Shown piece after piece: positions 36,624 to 49,236 of a stretch of 64,000 nucleotides of DNA; positions within the stretch are counted from its first letter, which is position 1, and each line of letters starts with the position of its first letter. The stretch lies in the NCBI RefSeq assembly GCF_001411555.2, contig NC_049909.1, positions 18,276,623 through 18,340,622 of the forward strand, read 5' to 3'. The stretch is from Juglans regia (lineage: Eukaryota; Streptophyta; Magnoliopsida; Fagales; Juglandaceae). The notes under the pieces are model-generated. The model was not told where the DNA came from, did not search any database, and saw only the letters and a program-made list of their open reading frames with translations. Made by a program: the position numbers and the translations under genes.

Positions 36624-37774
36624 CAAATATTTTATAATAATGTATTGATTATATTTTATTACTGCCTAATTAATCACTCTTACAGCTAAACACAAGTATT
36701 AATTAATCATCATAATAACTTTATTAAGATCCCATATAGTTAGCACCAAAGCTTAATGCATTTGAAATAATTAGGAGTGTAGAACCGGATCCGGATACCT
36801 GGCTATAGCCAGATTTGGATCCGAATTTTAAAAACCGAGCAGTTATATGCTCGGATAAGCCGAAAAAAAATCCGGACGATAACTGGATGTAAACCTAGAT
36901 ATTTGAGTTTATTAAATTTTAAAAAAAAAAAAACATTTTAAAACTTTTATTTTTTTAAAATTTTTTGTAGTACTTTTTTTTTATAAAAAAATTCGGATAT
37001 CAATTATCATGTTTAATATCCATATTTAAAAAAAATATATTTTAAACACTTTTTAAAAGGTTTTTTTTTTTAAAAAGAAAAAAGATCTTTTTAACAATTA
37101 AAAGGCTTTTTTTAATAGGCCTTTATATTTATTATTTTTTTATACAAAATAAATATTAATACATCAACACACATACAATACATTTAATTTCCAGTACCTG
37201 TTAATTAACAATTATTTTGGGCACACATGGATCAACTCGATCGCGGTGCGTCACGTCGTGTGAGTTAGGAGCTTACGGAATGGTCCTGCGTTTAACTTAC
37301 AAGGAACAACGACACAAAATAATAATTTTGACAAAAATAGAAATTACAATTACAAATTGAAATAATTACACAAATCATATCAATTTAGTATTTTCTAAAA
37401 GTAAACTAAACCTTTTAGGTTTCTTTTATTATATATTTATTTATTATATTTTTTTCTGTTTTTTAATGCACAATCGTGCTTCCACTAATATGAGATGGCG
37501 TGCAAAAGGCACTTATATTATGGCCGGATTGTCATGATAGCAGAACAAAGCAAGAATATTACAACCTTTTTAATTAAAAAAAACACAAAACCTAACACTC
37601 AGATTATTTCGATGACTTCGTTTATATAAAGGGTTGAAAATTTTAAGGTTTCACTATTAAAAAATGATTGCAACTTCCTTAATGCATTTGGAGGGTTAAA
37701 GAGGTCAAACATGTGCTTTGAAAATCATGCTCTAATATCTCACATGGTTTTGAAATATTCAATGGTCTGGTTCC
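36624..37774. repeat. Duplicated block copy 1 (3' part) and upstream region of COMT A
   Basis: It continues the block interrupted at 24968 and matches about 43560-44682 upstream of COMT B and, in part, 60065-60850. It includes a hAT-like end (AGGAGTGTAGAACCGGATCC at 36774) and a conserved CTCGATCG...GTGCGTCAC stretch near 37227. The last 300 bp are nearly the same before A and B and are presumably promoter. Confidence 0.75.
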
Positions 37775-37781
37775 TATAAAC
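37775..37781 (+). promoter_or_regulatory. TATA box of COMT A
   Basis: TATAAAC lies 86 bp before the ATG at 37861, and the same box with the same flanks precedes genes B and C. Confidence 0.65.
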
Positions 37782-37860
37782 ACGATCCCTGCAGCTACCT
37801 AGCATCCTCAACCTCACTCATCAAATTAATACACTCCAGTTTGATATCAAAACCACGTAC

Positions 37861-40408
37861 ATGAGCTCCAAGGAAAGTCAGATGGGAACATCCTCTACGG
37901 AAGATCAGGAGAGTATCTCTGAGTATGCTATGCAACTAACAAGTGCATCGGTGCTGCCCAGTGTGCTGAAAGCAGCAATAGATCTTGGTGTGCTTGAGAT
38001 TATTGGGAAAGCAGGTCCTGGAGCCCTTCTCTCTGCTTCCCAAATAGCATCCGAGCTCTCCACTCACAGCAACGACAACCTTGTTTCGTCTTTGCTTCTT
38101 GATTGTATGCTACGCGTTCTAGCTTGCCACTCAATTCTCACTTGCTCTATCACCCACCAGAACGATGGCCACGTTCTCAGGCTTTACGGTTTGGCTCCTG
38201 TCTCAAAATACTTTGTCCCAAACCAGGATGGTGGAACACTGGCTCCCGTATTAGATTTTATGCAGGACAAAGACATCATGAGTATCTGGTATTACAATTA
38301 GTTAACCAAAGCCGATTACTTGTGTTTTGATTGTTGACATCACCACCATCTTCTCTCTTTTTTTGCATAATTTTTTAATGAAAACGTCATAACAGGGACC
38401 ATTTGAAAGACGCAGTTCTGGAAGGTGTACTACCCTTTTACAGGGCTCATGGGGTGGACATGAGTAATGAGTTTAAGGGAAAGGAAGGAAGACTCCGCGA
38501 AACTTCCATGGGCCGTATGAAAAGTTTCAACCAAGTATTTATGGAGAAGATCCTTGAGACGTACAAGGGCTTTGAAGGTCTGAAGTCGCTTGTGGATGTG
38601 GGCGGTGGTGATGGCACCATCCTTAACAGTATTATATCCAAGTACCCTTCCATCAAGGGTGTTAACTTTGACTTGGCTTCCGTTATAGAAAAATCGCCCC
38701 CCTATCCTGGTATTGATTTCAATATTTTTGTCAAATAGTTATGTGCATAGAAACTACTATTTTTCATATCAACTGTCAGGAAAAATTAACGATGGCAATA
38801 TGTGACATGCGAAACTAGTAGATTTGGATTTGATATAAATGAGTTTAGGTTAAAATGAGTTGATCCGTTAAGACACGAATATTTATAAACAGAATAATCC
38901 GCAATAACTCGTTTAAATTTTTTCTCAAAATGACAATTTTATTATTGTTGAGTTGTAATATTAATATTTTTCAATATGCTTATGTTTTTATTGTTGGGAT
39001 TGTAATTCTGGACTTATGCTTATGTTTACTATTGTTGGATTTGTAATATTGGTTTTATTATAAGTTAAAATTTGAAAAATATTGATTTTTTTGTTTGAAG
39101 GTAGTCTTATTATTATTATTTTATAGATATTGTGACATTAATAAATATAGATTTGAACTTTTATGTGAAATTATGTTAATCAAGTCAAATAAATTATACA
39201 AGTCAATTCAACCCATTTACATAAAATGGGTTGAAATTGGTCGTATTGTGTTTACTTGTTTCTAATTAATTATTAATCAGGTTAAAACGGGTTGTACCAT
39301 GTTACTAGCTCGTTATTTATATAAGTCGTATTATGGTTTGAAAGTCTAACTAATTTAGCTTAACGCGTTGTGTTCGGCTTGATCCATATAATTAAATGTT
39401 TATGACTTGACACGACATAAACACGACCTACGAATACGAATTGCCACCCCCAGAAAAATTATGCATGCACTGTGCAATGAGAGCAAGAAATGTCGACTGT
39501 CATGCTTTGATTTTAAACCCAACCTTGAGTAGATAAATATAGACCAGATGGTGGACATAATATACTATGTGACCCCAGATGCTCTGCTTTAAATCAACAA
39601 GTTTCTAGCATGCCAAGGAATATTGTCCAAAATCTAAGAAAGGAGCCGTTCGAGGCCAGATTTTAAGTTAAACTCAAAAGAGAGTTGGAGTGGAACGCCC
39701 TAGCACAACAATAAGTCACTTGTATATATGGCATCTGATGAATCTTGGGGTAGTGTATCTCAAATAAATCACTTATTTAGCTGTGTTAACTTTTTGAGAA
39801 ATTGGTTTAATTTGCAGGTATTGAGCACATTGTAGGAGACATGTTTGTAAACATTCCAAAAGGGGATGCCATTTTCATGAAGGTTAGGTTCAACACTATC
39901 AACACCAATTGAAACATTGGCTATTTCGGTCGTAAGACAACTGAGATTCCTCTAAAAGTTGCTCTTTGTATCTTCCATGGTACTGTAGAGAACAACAAAC
40001 ATAAATTAACATATTCGTTGGTTGCGTATTTAATTGAATCAGTAATTTTTAGTGGTTCATTATGTATAGTTTCTAACTGACATAATTGGGATGTGAATGA
40101 AACAGTGGATCATTCATCAACACGTCGACAAAGATAGCTTGAAGGTACTAAAAAACTGTTATGAAGCGCTACCGGAACGTGGGAAAGTGATACTGGTTGA
40201 TATGGTAGTTCCTGAAGTCTCTGAAACTAGTGCTGCTCATAAAAGTTTGTTTCAGTTATATTTGTTCCTACTAAATTCGAACTCGCATGGTAAGGAGAGA
40301 ACAGAAAGAGAATTCGAAAGTTTGGGAAAAGTAGCAGGATTTTCTAGTATTCAGGTGGCAGGCTTTGCTTATGGCTTTTCAGTTGTGGAGTTCTACAAGA
40401 CTATGTAG
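37861..40408 (+). CDS. COMT-like O-methyltransferase A
   Basis: Exons 37861-38288, 38396-38709, 39818-39882 and 40106-40408 (all GT-AG, in frame) give 369 residues, close to the roughly 365 of caffeic acid O-methyltransferases. An N-terminal dimerisation domain (about 20-120) precedes the SAM-binding domain: LVDVGGGDG at 208-216, and [17 protein letters not shown]. The catalytic base His273 sits in WIIH; its helpers correspond to Asp301 (Glu in true COMT) and Glu333 in KERTE. The residue after that His is Gln where COMT has Asp, and MQDK replaces MNQDK, so the phenolic substrate probably differs from caffeate or 5-hydroxyconiferaldehyde. Cytosolic SAM-dependent phenylpropanoid methylation is the likely role; the substrate is unknown. 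Intron 2 carries a 665-bp hAT-type insertion. Confidence 0.88.
38789..39453. mobile_element. hAT-type non-autonomous element in intron 2 of COMT A
   Basis: It is present in A and C but not B. The ends carry TGGCAAT and its inverse ATTGCCA, and an 8-bp target-site duplication AAAAATTA flanks it (38781-38788 and 39454-39461). The interior has ACACGA and GGGTTG words typical of this plant family. No coding capacity. Confidence 0.75.
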
Positions 40409-41437
40409 CATTTTGGTCGTGACATGTTCTGTGACTGTATCAATACTCCTATGTAATAACAATAACAAAATCCCCCTAAGCAATGCTATGTTCGAACTTC
40501 GGCTTATATCATATAATTTTTAGTTCGTTGACATGTCTGAGCCTCTTCACTGTGTTGTGGTGCGGTAGAGTTTTTTTGGCTCAGTTTTGGTTCTTGCTAG
40601 GACTGCTACTTGTTGCTGCTATTGCTTCTTGTTGATCAATTTTTGTGATTTTCTTCTTGTCATTTTAAATAGAGTTGTAAAATATTTGTAGACTAGTTGT
40701 AAGTTTATCATTTTCCTTTTGTTAATGCTCCTCGTTGAGTACTTCTAAGGGTTGGTAACTACTAGTGGCTGCTCTGCAATATAAGCTGTCACTTTTGTAC
40801 TGGAGTAGATTGCTTTTTGGGTGTTCGAGGGTCATTTAAATGTGTGAGAGGATCGTAATTGCTGCAATGTAATTGGTTTGCTTTGGGGTTGATTTTAGAT
40901 GTGCGAGAGGTTTGTAATTTTGTATACTCATTGTGGCAACTGGTTGCAGAGGCGAAGTTAAGAGAGGGGTCGGAGCTTCAAGAAAGGCTGTTGCATGAAG
41001 AACTGCACTAAGAGTTTTCATGATTAAAATGCATGCATACTAAAAAGGACCAGCCAGAGATCTGGGAGACATGATCATGCATATGGAAAACAAATCAAAA
41101 CACACAAATCCATCCAATTGCCACATCCAAATCCACCCAATTGCAACACCCAACAAATCAGCAATTCCTCTCTTTGGATCTACTGCCGCTCTATCTGAAT
41201 AGTCACGTGACTGATGTTGTACTCTCTTCTAATGTAGTCTATAACCATGTTTAGTACCATGTTAGCATCAGCCTCGCGCTTGATTATAACATGGCAAGCC
41301 AATAAGACCTTCCCCACGGTTATGGCCCAAATGCTTGTGCTTGAATTCAGTTATCCGCCCAGGTTATTTTTAGATTAATCCAGGCAGATAACCTCCCGGT
41401 TTTTAGAATTCGGATCTGGATCCGATTATGGTCGGAT
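40409..41437. repeat. 3' flank of COMT A, shared with COMT C
   Basis: Nearly collinear with 51790-52200 plus 57271-57881, the two halves of the C flank separated by the young copia. It holds no gene. It ends in a hAT-like remnant (GGATCCGATTATGGTCGGAT) into which an LTR has inserted. Confidence 0.75.
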
Positions 41438-41442
41438 ATTTG

Positions 41443-42117
41443 TGTTAACATCATATTTCACACGCCCTTGGACCAGGCTCCAACAACTCAGGTCTTTATA
41501 ATTGGGTCTCGATCGGTGTTGTGTGGAGCCCCCGGCAGCGGTCCTATGCGGCAGTACGATGTTGGTGCATACATCCATAGCGATGAGCAATATTTTAAAT
41601 GCATAAAATAAAGAGAATGAACACACAAATTTACGTGGTTCGGCACTAGGCCTATGTGCACGGGAGAGATTTCACTATAATAAGCTTGTTTACAGTCTCT
41701 CAAAACCTCTCACTCACTATACAATAGAAGTTGTGGATCTATTTGCTGGAGAAGAAGTTCTCTCTGGGGCTCTCTTATTGAAGAAGAAGTCCCCCAAGTC
41801 CGAAGAAGTCGAAGTCGTCCCAAAGAAGAGTTCGCAATCTGTAGGTTCCTCTCGCCTTTTATCTCTTGTCCCGCCCACTTGCTTTGAGTCACTCCCCTAC
41901 TTTTTCTCTCCTAACACCTTGTTTTTCCTTACTTTGTGTCAAATCCCCCATTTTTCTCTCCTGATATTATTTTCTCATGCCTCCTGACACTTTCATGTCT
42001 TAGTCTCTCCTTGTCCCCTCTCGTTTCTCTCATATTTTGTCTTCTAATGAGCCCCCCCCCCTCCCAAAATTGGTTGGGCCTAAGAAATTTCATGGACTAG
42101 GGAAAAATCCCCTTACA
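41443..42117. repeat. Solo LTR, copy in block 2
   Basis: Starts TGTTAAC and ends CTTACA; about 675 bp. It is flanked by ATTTG and ATCTG, decayed from the ATTCG duplication still intact in the later copies. No internal retrotransposon domain lies next to it. It includes the words TTTACGTGGTTCGGC and GAGATTTCACT. Confidence 0.7.
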
Positions 42118-42175
42118 ATCTGGATCGGACTGCACACCCCTACCTTCGTCCTCACTCGATGAAGTCCATGCCTAT

Positions 42176-44682
42176 ATATACCTACTAGAAATATCAATCA
42201 ATTATATTTATGATCACCACTATCAACGTTACAAATTTCTTGAGGACTCAACCAGTTTTATAAATTATGTATAAAAGCTCTACAAAGTTTAAAGGAAAAT
42301 CAAACTCTCAAGCATTGCTCAAATTCTATCGCAATTTAAGTCTTTTTAAAGATCTTTTTACCTCATTATTAGTCTTACATGGACAAACCGGCTGCTTGGT
42401 CCAAATATCACCATATATATTTTTTTTAAGAAGAGGATCATTATCTCTTTTTGTTCAAAAAGAATACACGATCCATTTTTATTGATTACCCTAATTTATA
42501 GCCGAAAAATATATTGTTCAGATAATGAAACTTAAGGGTTACCAAGAGAAAAAGTAAAAGCCCAAAACCAATTTAGTGCTAAAAAAATAAAGACTTTATA
42601 TAAATTTTACAAGAAAATTAAGAAAAACCTAAAAAGTTTAGTCCCTAAAAGTAGGAAGACTTGCACGACCTAGAGAGAACAGAGTAATCATATGCTTAAT
42701 GATTTGAACGAGATATGAAAAACTTACCATATGTCCCATGTCACCATAATTTGCTAAGTTGTTTGCTAGTGCATTATGACATTAGCTTCTCTAAACATAA
42801 TTAATACTGAAAGAAAAATCATTTTTGAAATGTAAAATATCATCCCAAATGTCTGAATAAATTCATGGGGAGAAGAGTCATTATTAAGACAACTAACCAC
42901 AATGAGGGAGTTAATCCCAACAACCATATCAGTGATGCTCAATTCATAATCTAAAGTTAAACCAAATCTTAAAGCTGACAGTTCTGTAAAAATATTAGTA
43001 CCAACACCTAGAAAACAAGAGAAACTAGTAATGATAGAGCAATTATTGGAACAAGCTAAACATACATGTTATTGCTACCAAGGGTGCACAGTACTATTGT
43101 GTAAATTACAACTAATATAAGATTAAAAAAGCAACAACACTACAATTATCTACATCTAATATACAAGCAGCCAGCCCTTTCTAGGTGAGATATATAGCCT
43201 TTGATTTCCTTAAAAATAGACATATATATGTGTATATGTATATGTATGTATGTATAAGACTCTTGTATAATGCCCCATTGTCCCTTCTTTGCAAAGAACT
43301 CTAATGCACAAACCAGCTGATTTGAGTACTGGAACAACATCTTCATCACATATTTCTTAAAGATCATCTTTTGATCACATAATTAATCTTAATTACTTGG
43401 TAATTAGACCCGCTTGGTCCAAATATTCCCTCTGTCCAACTTTCCTATTTTTTTCATTCCCACTGTTTGTGTACATTTACGTTCCTCGCTCTTACCTTTT
43501 TATTTTATTTGCTCCTTAAAAACATTATGGTAAGATTTTGTAAAGATTATAGATAAAAATATTTTATAATCATGTATTGATTATATTTTATTATATGCCT
43601 AATTAATCACTGTTACAACTAAACACAAGTACTAATTAATCATCACAATAATCTTATTAGGATCCTATTTAGTTAGCCCCAAAGCTTATTGCATCGAAAT
43701 TAACTAGGATTGTATAATCGGATCTGAAAACCCAGCCATAACCGGATCTGTATTTGGATTTTAAAAACTAGGTGGTTATCTACTTGGATAATCACAAAAA
43801 AATCCGGGCGATAACCGGATATAAACCTAGATATCCTGATTTATTAACTTTTTTATTTTTATTTTTAAAAGACTTTTTAAAACTTTTATTTTTTAAAAAT
43901 ATTTTTATAGTACTTTTTTTTTTAAAATTCGGATATCATGTTTAATACCGAGATTTTTTTAAAAAAATATTTTAAACACTTTCTAATTTAAAAAAAAAAA
44001 AATCTTTTAACAATTCAAAAAGTTTTTACATTTTTAATTTTTTATACAAAATAAATAATAATACATCATCGATTCATCACACGCACAATACATTTAATTG
44101 CTTAATTTTCTCTTCATTTGTGGAACAATTATTTAGGCCACGCATGGATAAACTCGATCGGGGTGCGTCACATCGTGTGAGCGAGGAGTTTACGGAATAG
44201 TCCTGCGTTTAACTTACAAGGAACAGCGACACAAAATAATAATTATTACTAAAAGAAGAAATTACAATTACAAACTGAAATAATTACACAAATCATATCA
44301 ATGAGTAATTTTCTAAAAGTCAACTAAACATTTTTCTTTTCTTTTATTATATTTATTTATTATATTTTTTTCTGCTTTTTAATGCACAATCGTGCTTCCA
44401 CTAATATGAGATGGCGTGCAAAAGGCACTTATATTATGGCCAGATTGTCATGATAGCATAACAAAGCAAGAATATCACAACCTTTTTAATTAAAAAAAAA
44501 CACAAAACCTAACACTCAGATGACTTCGTTTATATAAAGGGTTGAAAATTTTAAGGTTTCACTATTAAAAAATGATTGCAACTTCCTTAATGCATTTGGA
44601 GGGTTAAAGAGGTCAAACATGTGCTTTGAAAATCATGCTCTAATATCTCACATGGTTTTGAAATATTCAATGGTCTGGTTCC
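42176..44682. repeat. Duplicated non-coding block, copy 2
   Basis: Homologous to 23497-24968 joined to 36624-37774, without the copia insertion, so it preserves the empty site near 43556. It holds an RNase H relic, a TA/TATG microsatellite near 43225 and the promoter-side sequence of COMT B. Confidence 0.85.
42729..43035 (-). pseudogene. RNase H-like relic, copy 2
   Basis: The same minus-strand RVT_3 remnant as at 24040-24345, with extra substitutions. It shares the ISFTEL/VGTN-like and LANNLANYGDMGH-like words in broken frames. Confidence 0.6.
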
Positions 44683-44689
44683 TATAAAC
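44683..44689 (+). promoter_or_regulatory. TATA box of COMT B
   Basis: TATAAAC lies 71 bp before the ATG at 44754. A short deletion between box and ATG makes the leader about 15 bp shorter than in A and C. Confidence 0.65.
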
Positions 44690-44753
44690 ACGATCTCTGC
44701 AGCTACCTAGCATCCTCAACCTCACTCATCAAATTTATATCAAAACCACGTAC

Positions 44754-46683
44754 ATGAGCTCCAAGGAAAGTCAGATGGGAATATCCTCTACTGAATATCA
44801 GGAGAGTGTCTCCGAGTATGCTATGCAACTAACAAGTGCATCGGTGCTGCCCAGTGTGCTGAAAGCAGCAATAGATCTTGGTGTGCTTGTGATTATTGGG
44901 AAAGCAGGCCCGGGAGCCCTTCTCTCTGCTTCCCAAATAGCATCCGAGCTCTCCACTCACAGCAACGCCAACCTTGTTTCGTCTTTGCTTCTTGATTGTA
45001 TGCTACGCATTCTAGCTAGCCACTCAATTTTCACTTGCTCTATCACCCACCAGAACGATGGCCACGTTCTCAGGCTTTACGGTTTGGCTCCTGTCTCAAA
45101 ATACTTTGACCGAGGCAGCCAGGATGGAGGACCAGTGGTTGGCATGTTAGATTTGATGCAGGACAAGGACATCATGAGTATCTGGTATAACAATTAGTTA
45201 ACAAAAGCCGATTACTTGTGTATTCATTGTTGAGATCACCACCATCTAATTCTCCCTGTTTTCGCATAATTTTTTGATGAAAACGTCATGACAGGGACCA
45301 TTTGAAAGACGCAGTTCTGGAAGGTGTACTGCCCTGTTACAAGTCTCATGGGATGAACATGAGTGAGTTTTTGGGAAAGGATGCAAGATTCCACGAAACT
45401 TTCAAGGGCTTAATGAAATCTTTAAGCCCAACGCTTATGGAGAAGATCCTTGAGACGTACAAGGGCTTTGAAGGCCTGAAATCGCTTGTGGATGTGGGCG
45501 GTCATGATGGCACCATCCTTAACATTATCATATCCAAGTACCCTTCCATCAAGGGTGTTAACTTTGACATGGCTTCGGTTATAGAAAAGTCACCCCCCTA
45601 TCCGGGTATGGATTTCAATATTTGGGTTTCATCAACTAGTTATAAGTCCATAGAAACTATTACTTTTCATTTTTCCTCATTGCACGGTACTGCACGCATC
45701 ATGATGCGCGCACCGTGCAATGAGAGCTTGGAACATCGACTGAAATGCTTTGATTTTAAACCCAACCTTGAGTAGATAAATATAGACCACATGGTGGACA
45801 AAATATATAATACATAATATACTATGTTACCCCCAGATGCTCCTAATCGGATCAACAAGTTTCTAACATGCCAAGGAATATTGGCCAAAATCTGAGAAAG
45901 GAGCCGTTCGAGGCGAGATTATTTGAAGTTAAAACTTCAAAAAAAAAAATTAGAGTTGAAGTGGAACACCCTAGCTAGCACAGCAAGGAGTCACCTGTAT
46001 ATATGGCATCTGATGAATCTTGGGGTAGTCTATCTCAAACAAATCACTTATTTAGCTGTGTTAACTTTTTGAGAAATCGGTTAATTTGCAGGTATTGAGC
46101 ACGTTGCAGGAGACATGTTTGTAAGCATTCCAAAAGGGGATGCCATTTTCATGAAGGTTAGGTTCAATACCATCAATACCAATTGAAACATTGGCTATGT
46201 CCGTCGTAAGACAACTGAGATTCCTCTAAAACTTGCTCTTTGTATCATCCATGGTACTGCAGGAAACAACAAACATAAACTAATATATTCGTTGGTTGTG
46301 TATTTAATTGAATCGGTAATCTTAAATTGGTGGTTCATTCTGTACAGTTTCTGACTGACATTGGGATGTGAATGAAACAGTGGATAATTCATCATTACAA
46401 CGACGAAGATAGCCTGAAGGTACTAAAAAATTGTTATGAAGCACTTCCAGAACATGGGAAAGTGATATTAGTTGATATGGTGGTTCCAGAAGTCCCTGAA
46501 ACTAGTGCTGCTCATAAAAGCTTGTTTCAGTTTTATTTGTTCATAATGAATGCGAACCCACAAGGTAAGGAGAGGACAGAAAGAGAACTCGAAAGTTTGG
46601 CAAAGGCAGCAGGATTTTCTGGTATTCAGGTGGTAGGCTTTGCTTATGGCTATTCACTCGTGGAGTTCTACAAGAATATGTAG
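44754..46683 (+). CDS. COMT-like O-methyltransferase B
   Basis: Exons 44754-45184, 45295-45605, 46092-46156 and 46381-46683, all GT-AG and in frame, give 369 residues. The domain order is as in A. The segment after HLKDAVLEG reads [14 protein letters not shown], closer to the classical COMT pattern than A or C. The glycine-rich SAM loop reads LVDVGGHDG (His214 for the third Gly), which may weaken cofactor binding. The catalytic His (WIIH) and KERTE remain; the next residues are HYND instead of HQHVD. Intron 2 is only about 490 bp because the hAT insertion found in A and C is absent. B is the most diverged of the three intact genes and the source of the fragment at 61654. Substrate unknown; function possible but less certain. 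Confidence 0.86.
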
Positions 46684-46889
46684 CATTTTGGTCAGGCCAT
46701 GTTCTAGGTATGACCGTATCTGTAGCCCATGTAATAACAATAACAAACCAACTTCTGTTTGCTCACGTGATCTTAATGATTTGCTATTTGGTTAGCCTAC
46801 GTGGTGTATTTTTAAAATTTAAATTTGACATAAAAACAAATAAAGGTTGACATATGTTTTCACAAGTTATAGAAATAAGTGATTCTATG

Positions 46890-48210
46890 AAGCATAAAAG
46901 AGTAATTAAAATCTATGAATCAATGTAAAATCTACAATTTCATCTAATTATCTAAAAAGTATAAAAAGTCGAATGTAAATAGATATTGGAGACAAAACTC
47001 TGATTTTAAAGGTAAGGTTAAACTATATAAAGTCATACTTGTATTTAAAGATTTTACTCAGAAATGAACATTGATCAGAAAGAAAGATTTTCTAATAAAC
47101 CTGAGAGGATTCATTTAGGATCACTATAACATTAATAACTCATTACGGTTAAGAGTTACACCAAATGGATGTAAAAATATTTGTAGAGTGAAAGTTTGAA
47201 ATTTACAAGAAACGAATAAAATAACTATTTAGAAAAGGTAAAATATTTTTTGAAAAGCGATATCTGAGATTTGATAAAACCAATATTGTTTTTGGATTTA
47301 GGAAAAATATTTATTGTTAATGTATATATACGAAAGTCAGTGGGAGTATATTTGTATTTATGCATGTATATAACATTTTGGCAAGTATAAATCATGGTTT
47401 GTAGTATGTCATTAAAGTTATGTCTCTAAAAGACTTTAAAATGAAATTTATGAATGAGACATCATTCATAATTAAAATTGAATTTTAATACTAAGATGAA
47501 GACTTTTATGATTGTCTTAATAGAGTTGCATAGAGTTTTGAAACACTTTGCATGAAGAATTGTTGGTCATAGATGTTTTAAAAACACAATGTAGCATGCT
47601 CAGTATTTTAAAGTATCCTAAAATTGATTAGCTTGTTAAATAATTTTTTTATATGTAGGTTATAAAAAACTTAATGATTGCAGAAACTTGTAAAATGCCT
47701 AAGATCTGTTTTTCAGTTAGCATCATTGGTTGTTACTAAAGTAATCCAAGGATGCTTGATCCAAAAGCCGTGAAATGAGTGTCATGTTTTGAAAGAAATT
47801 AAAGATTATATTGTTATTTTTAGAAGAACAAATACTCTTAAAGGATCTAGATATTCAGATTTTATTTTGTATAATTATTTTAATGATGAAGAATACTCTC
47901 TTATTACTTCATGTGCAATAAGGGCTGAGTTTGTGACATGATTTGAGACCGCAATGCATGGGATATGAATGAGGAAACTTATCTTAGGAATTGGAATTGT
48001 CGATTTTATAGCCAAGTCATTAAGAATGTATGACAAGAATTTCTCATAGTATTTTTCTATGAATGATGAATATTTGATGAAATTTTAAATACCTAAGTGC
48101 TGAGGAGAATGTACGAAAATAAATAATGTCCATATAATATATCAATATTGCAGTTTAAAGAACATGTTGAAAAGATGAGTCTTATGCCTATACTCATGAT
48201 AGTCTAAGGG
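46890..48210 (+). pseudogene. Highly decayed copia RT-RNase H relic
   Basis: Between genes B and C, the broken plus-strand frames still read in copia order: EAMK...IYES near 46890, KVSGSIFVF...ILASINH near 47330-47390, DFKMKFMNETSFIIKIEF near 47430, then RNase H-like CAIRAEFVT...HGI, ILGIGIVDFIAKSLRMYDKN near 47920-48030. Stops and indels are frequent. It is much older than the other retroelements here and belongs to a different copia lineage. LTRs were not found. Confidence 0.65.
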
Positions 48211-49127
48211 ATGGCTTGGAGAGAGATGAAATGAGAATTTTGTAAACAGTAAGATAATTGGTACTCCACTAGTATAATATATGGAGTTAGATTTGCAAAC
48301 AAGTGTGAAGACGACAATTAAAATAATATTGTATTGAAGTTTATGAGAGTAAATAAATAAAATTAAAAGTTGTTAAAATATAATTTTTTAATATTATTTT
48401 AAGTTTAACATTTGTAAAAATTGAATTAATTTTTGTCTTGAGTAATAATTAGGTAATGATTAGATAAAAGTTTACCATTTCAAATAGAATATTATTTTGT
48501 ATTTGTTTGATGTTAGTGAATAAAATTTTGAGAAGTTTTGAAAATTTGGAATCTTCCCAAACATGCCCTTAGTAACTGAATAAAAAGTGTTGGCTCAAGT
48601 ATACAAGTCCTGCATAGGCTCTTTATAAATAAAATTTAAAAAAAAATCCTACTGAAGAAAGTGATTTTTTTTACATTTGTTCACGGTGAGATGCACTTTC
48701 TTTTTACAAAAAGCATGCTCAAAATTTGTATATTTGAGAAGAGTAATGTTACGTATAGTTCTTATTTAAAGATTATAATGTGAGTTTAGATAATTTTATT
48801 TTTAAAATTTTTTAAAATTATAAAAATATTCATATTGAAATGATGTTATTTTTTATTTAATTAAAGATCTGAACATACAAGACTATAAATAGAATTTCTC
48901 ATTTGAAAACTGTACAAATAATTACTTTATGTATACTATTTTATTCCTACACGTAAGCTTGGAATGGAATACGTTATCCATTTGGAAGGCTGACAAGGTC
49001 AGACCCGTGTTTTGAAAATCATGCTATGATCTTACAAGGGATATGCACGAATTTATATATTTAAAATTTGTACAAATCTTTTAATCATCTATACTATTTT
49101 AAATTTATTTCTATGCTTATAGTTTAT
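48211..49127. other. Distal upstream region of COMT C
   Basis: Unlike the upstream regions of A and B. It matches 61070-61640 upstream of the COMT fragment (shared words ATATATGGAGT, TTGTATTGAAGTTT and TGGAATACGTTATCC). No gene. Similarity to the A/B promoters begins only at about 49128. Confidence 0.7.
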
Positions 49128-49150
49128 GAAATATTCAATGGTCTGGTTCC

Positions 49151-49157
49151 TATAAAC
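49151..49157 (+). promoter_or_regulatory. TATA box of COMT C
   Basis: TATAAAC lies 86 bp before the ATG at 49237. Only about 110 bp upstream of the ATG are shared with A and B. Confidence 0.65.
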
Positions 49158-49236
49158 ACGATCCCTGCAGCTACCTAGCATCCTCAACCTCACACATCAA
49201 ATTTATACACTCCAGTTTGATATCAAAACCACGTAC

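Noticed and set aside
41733..41987. Open frame recurring near 58057 and 62110
   Set aside because: Lies wholly within the solo LTR; not a gene.
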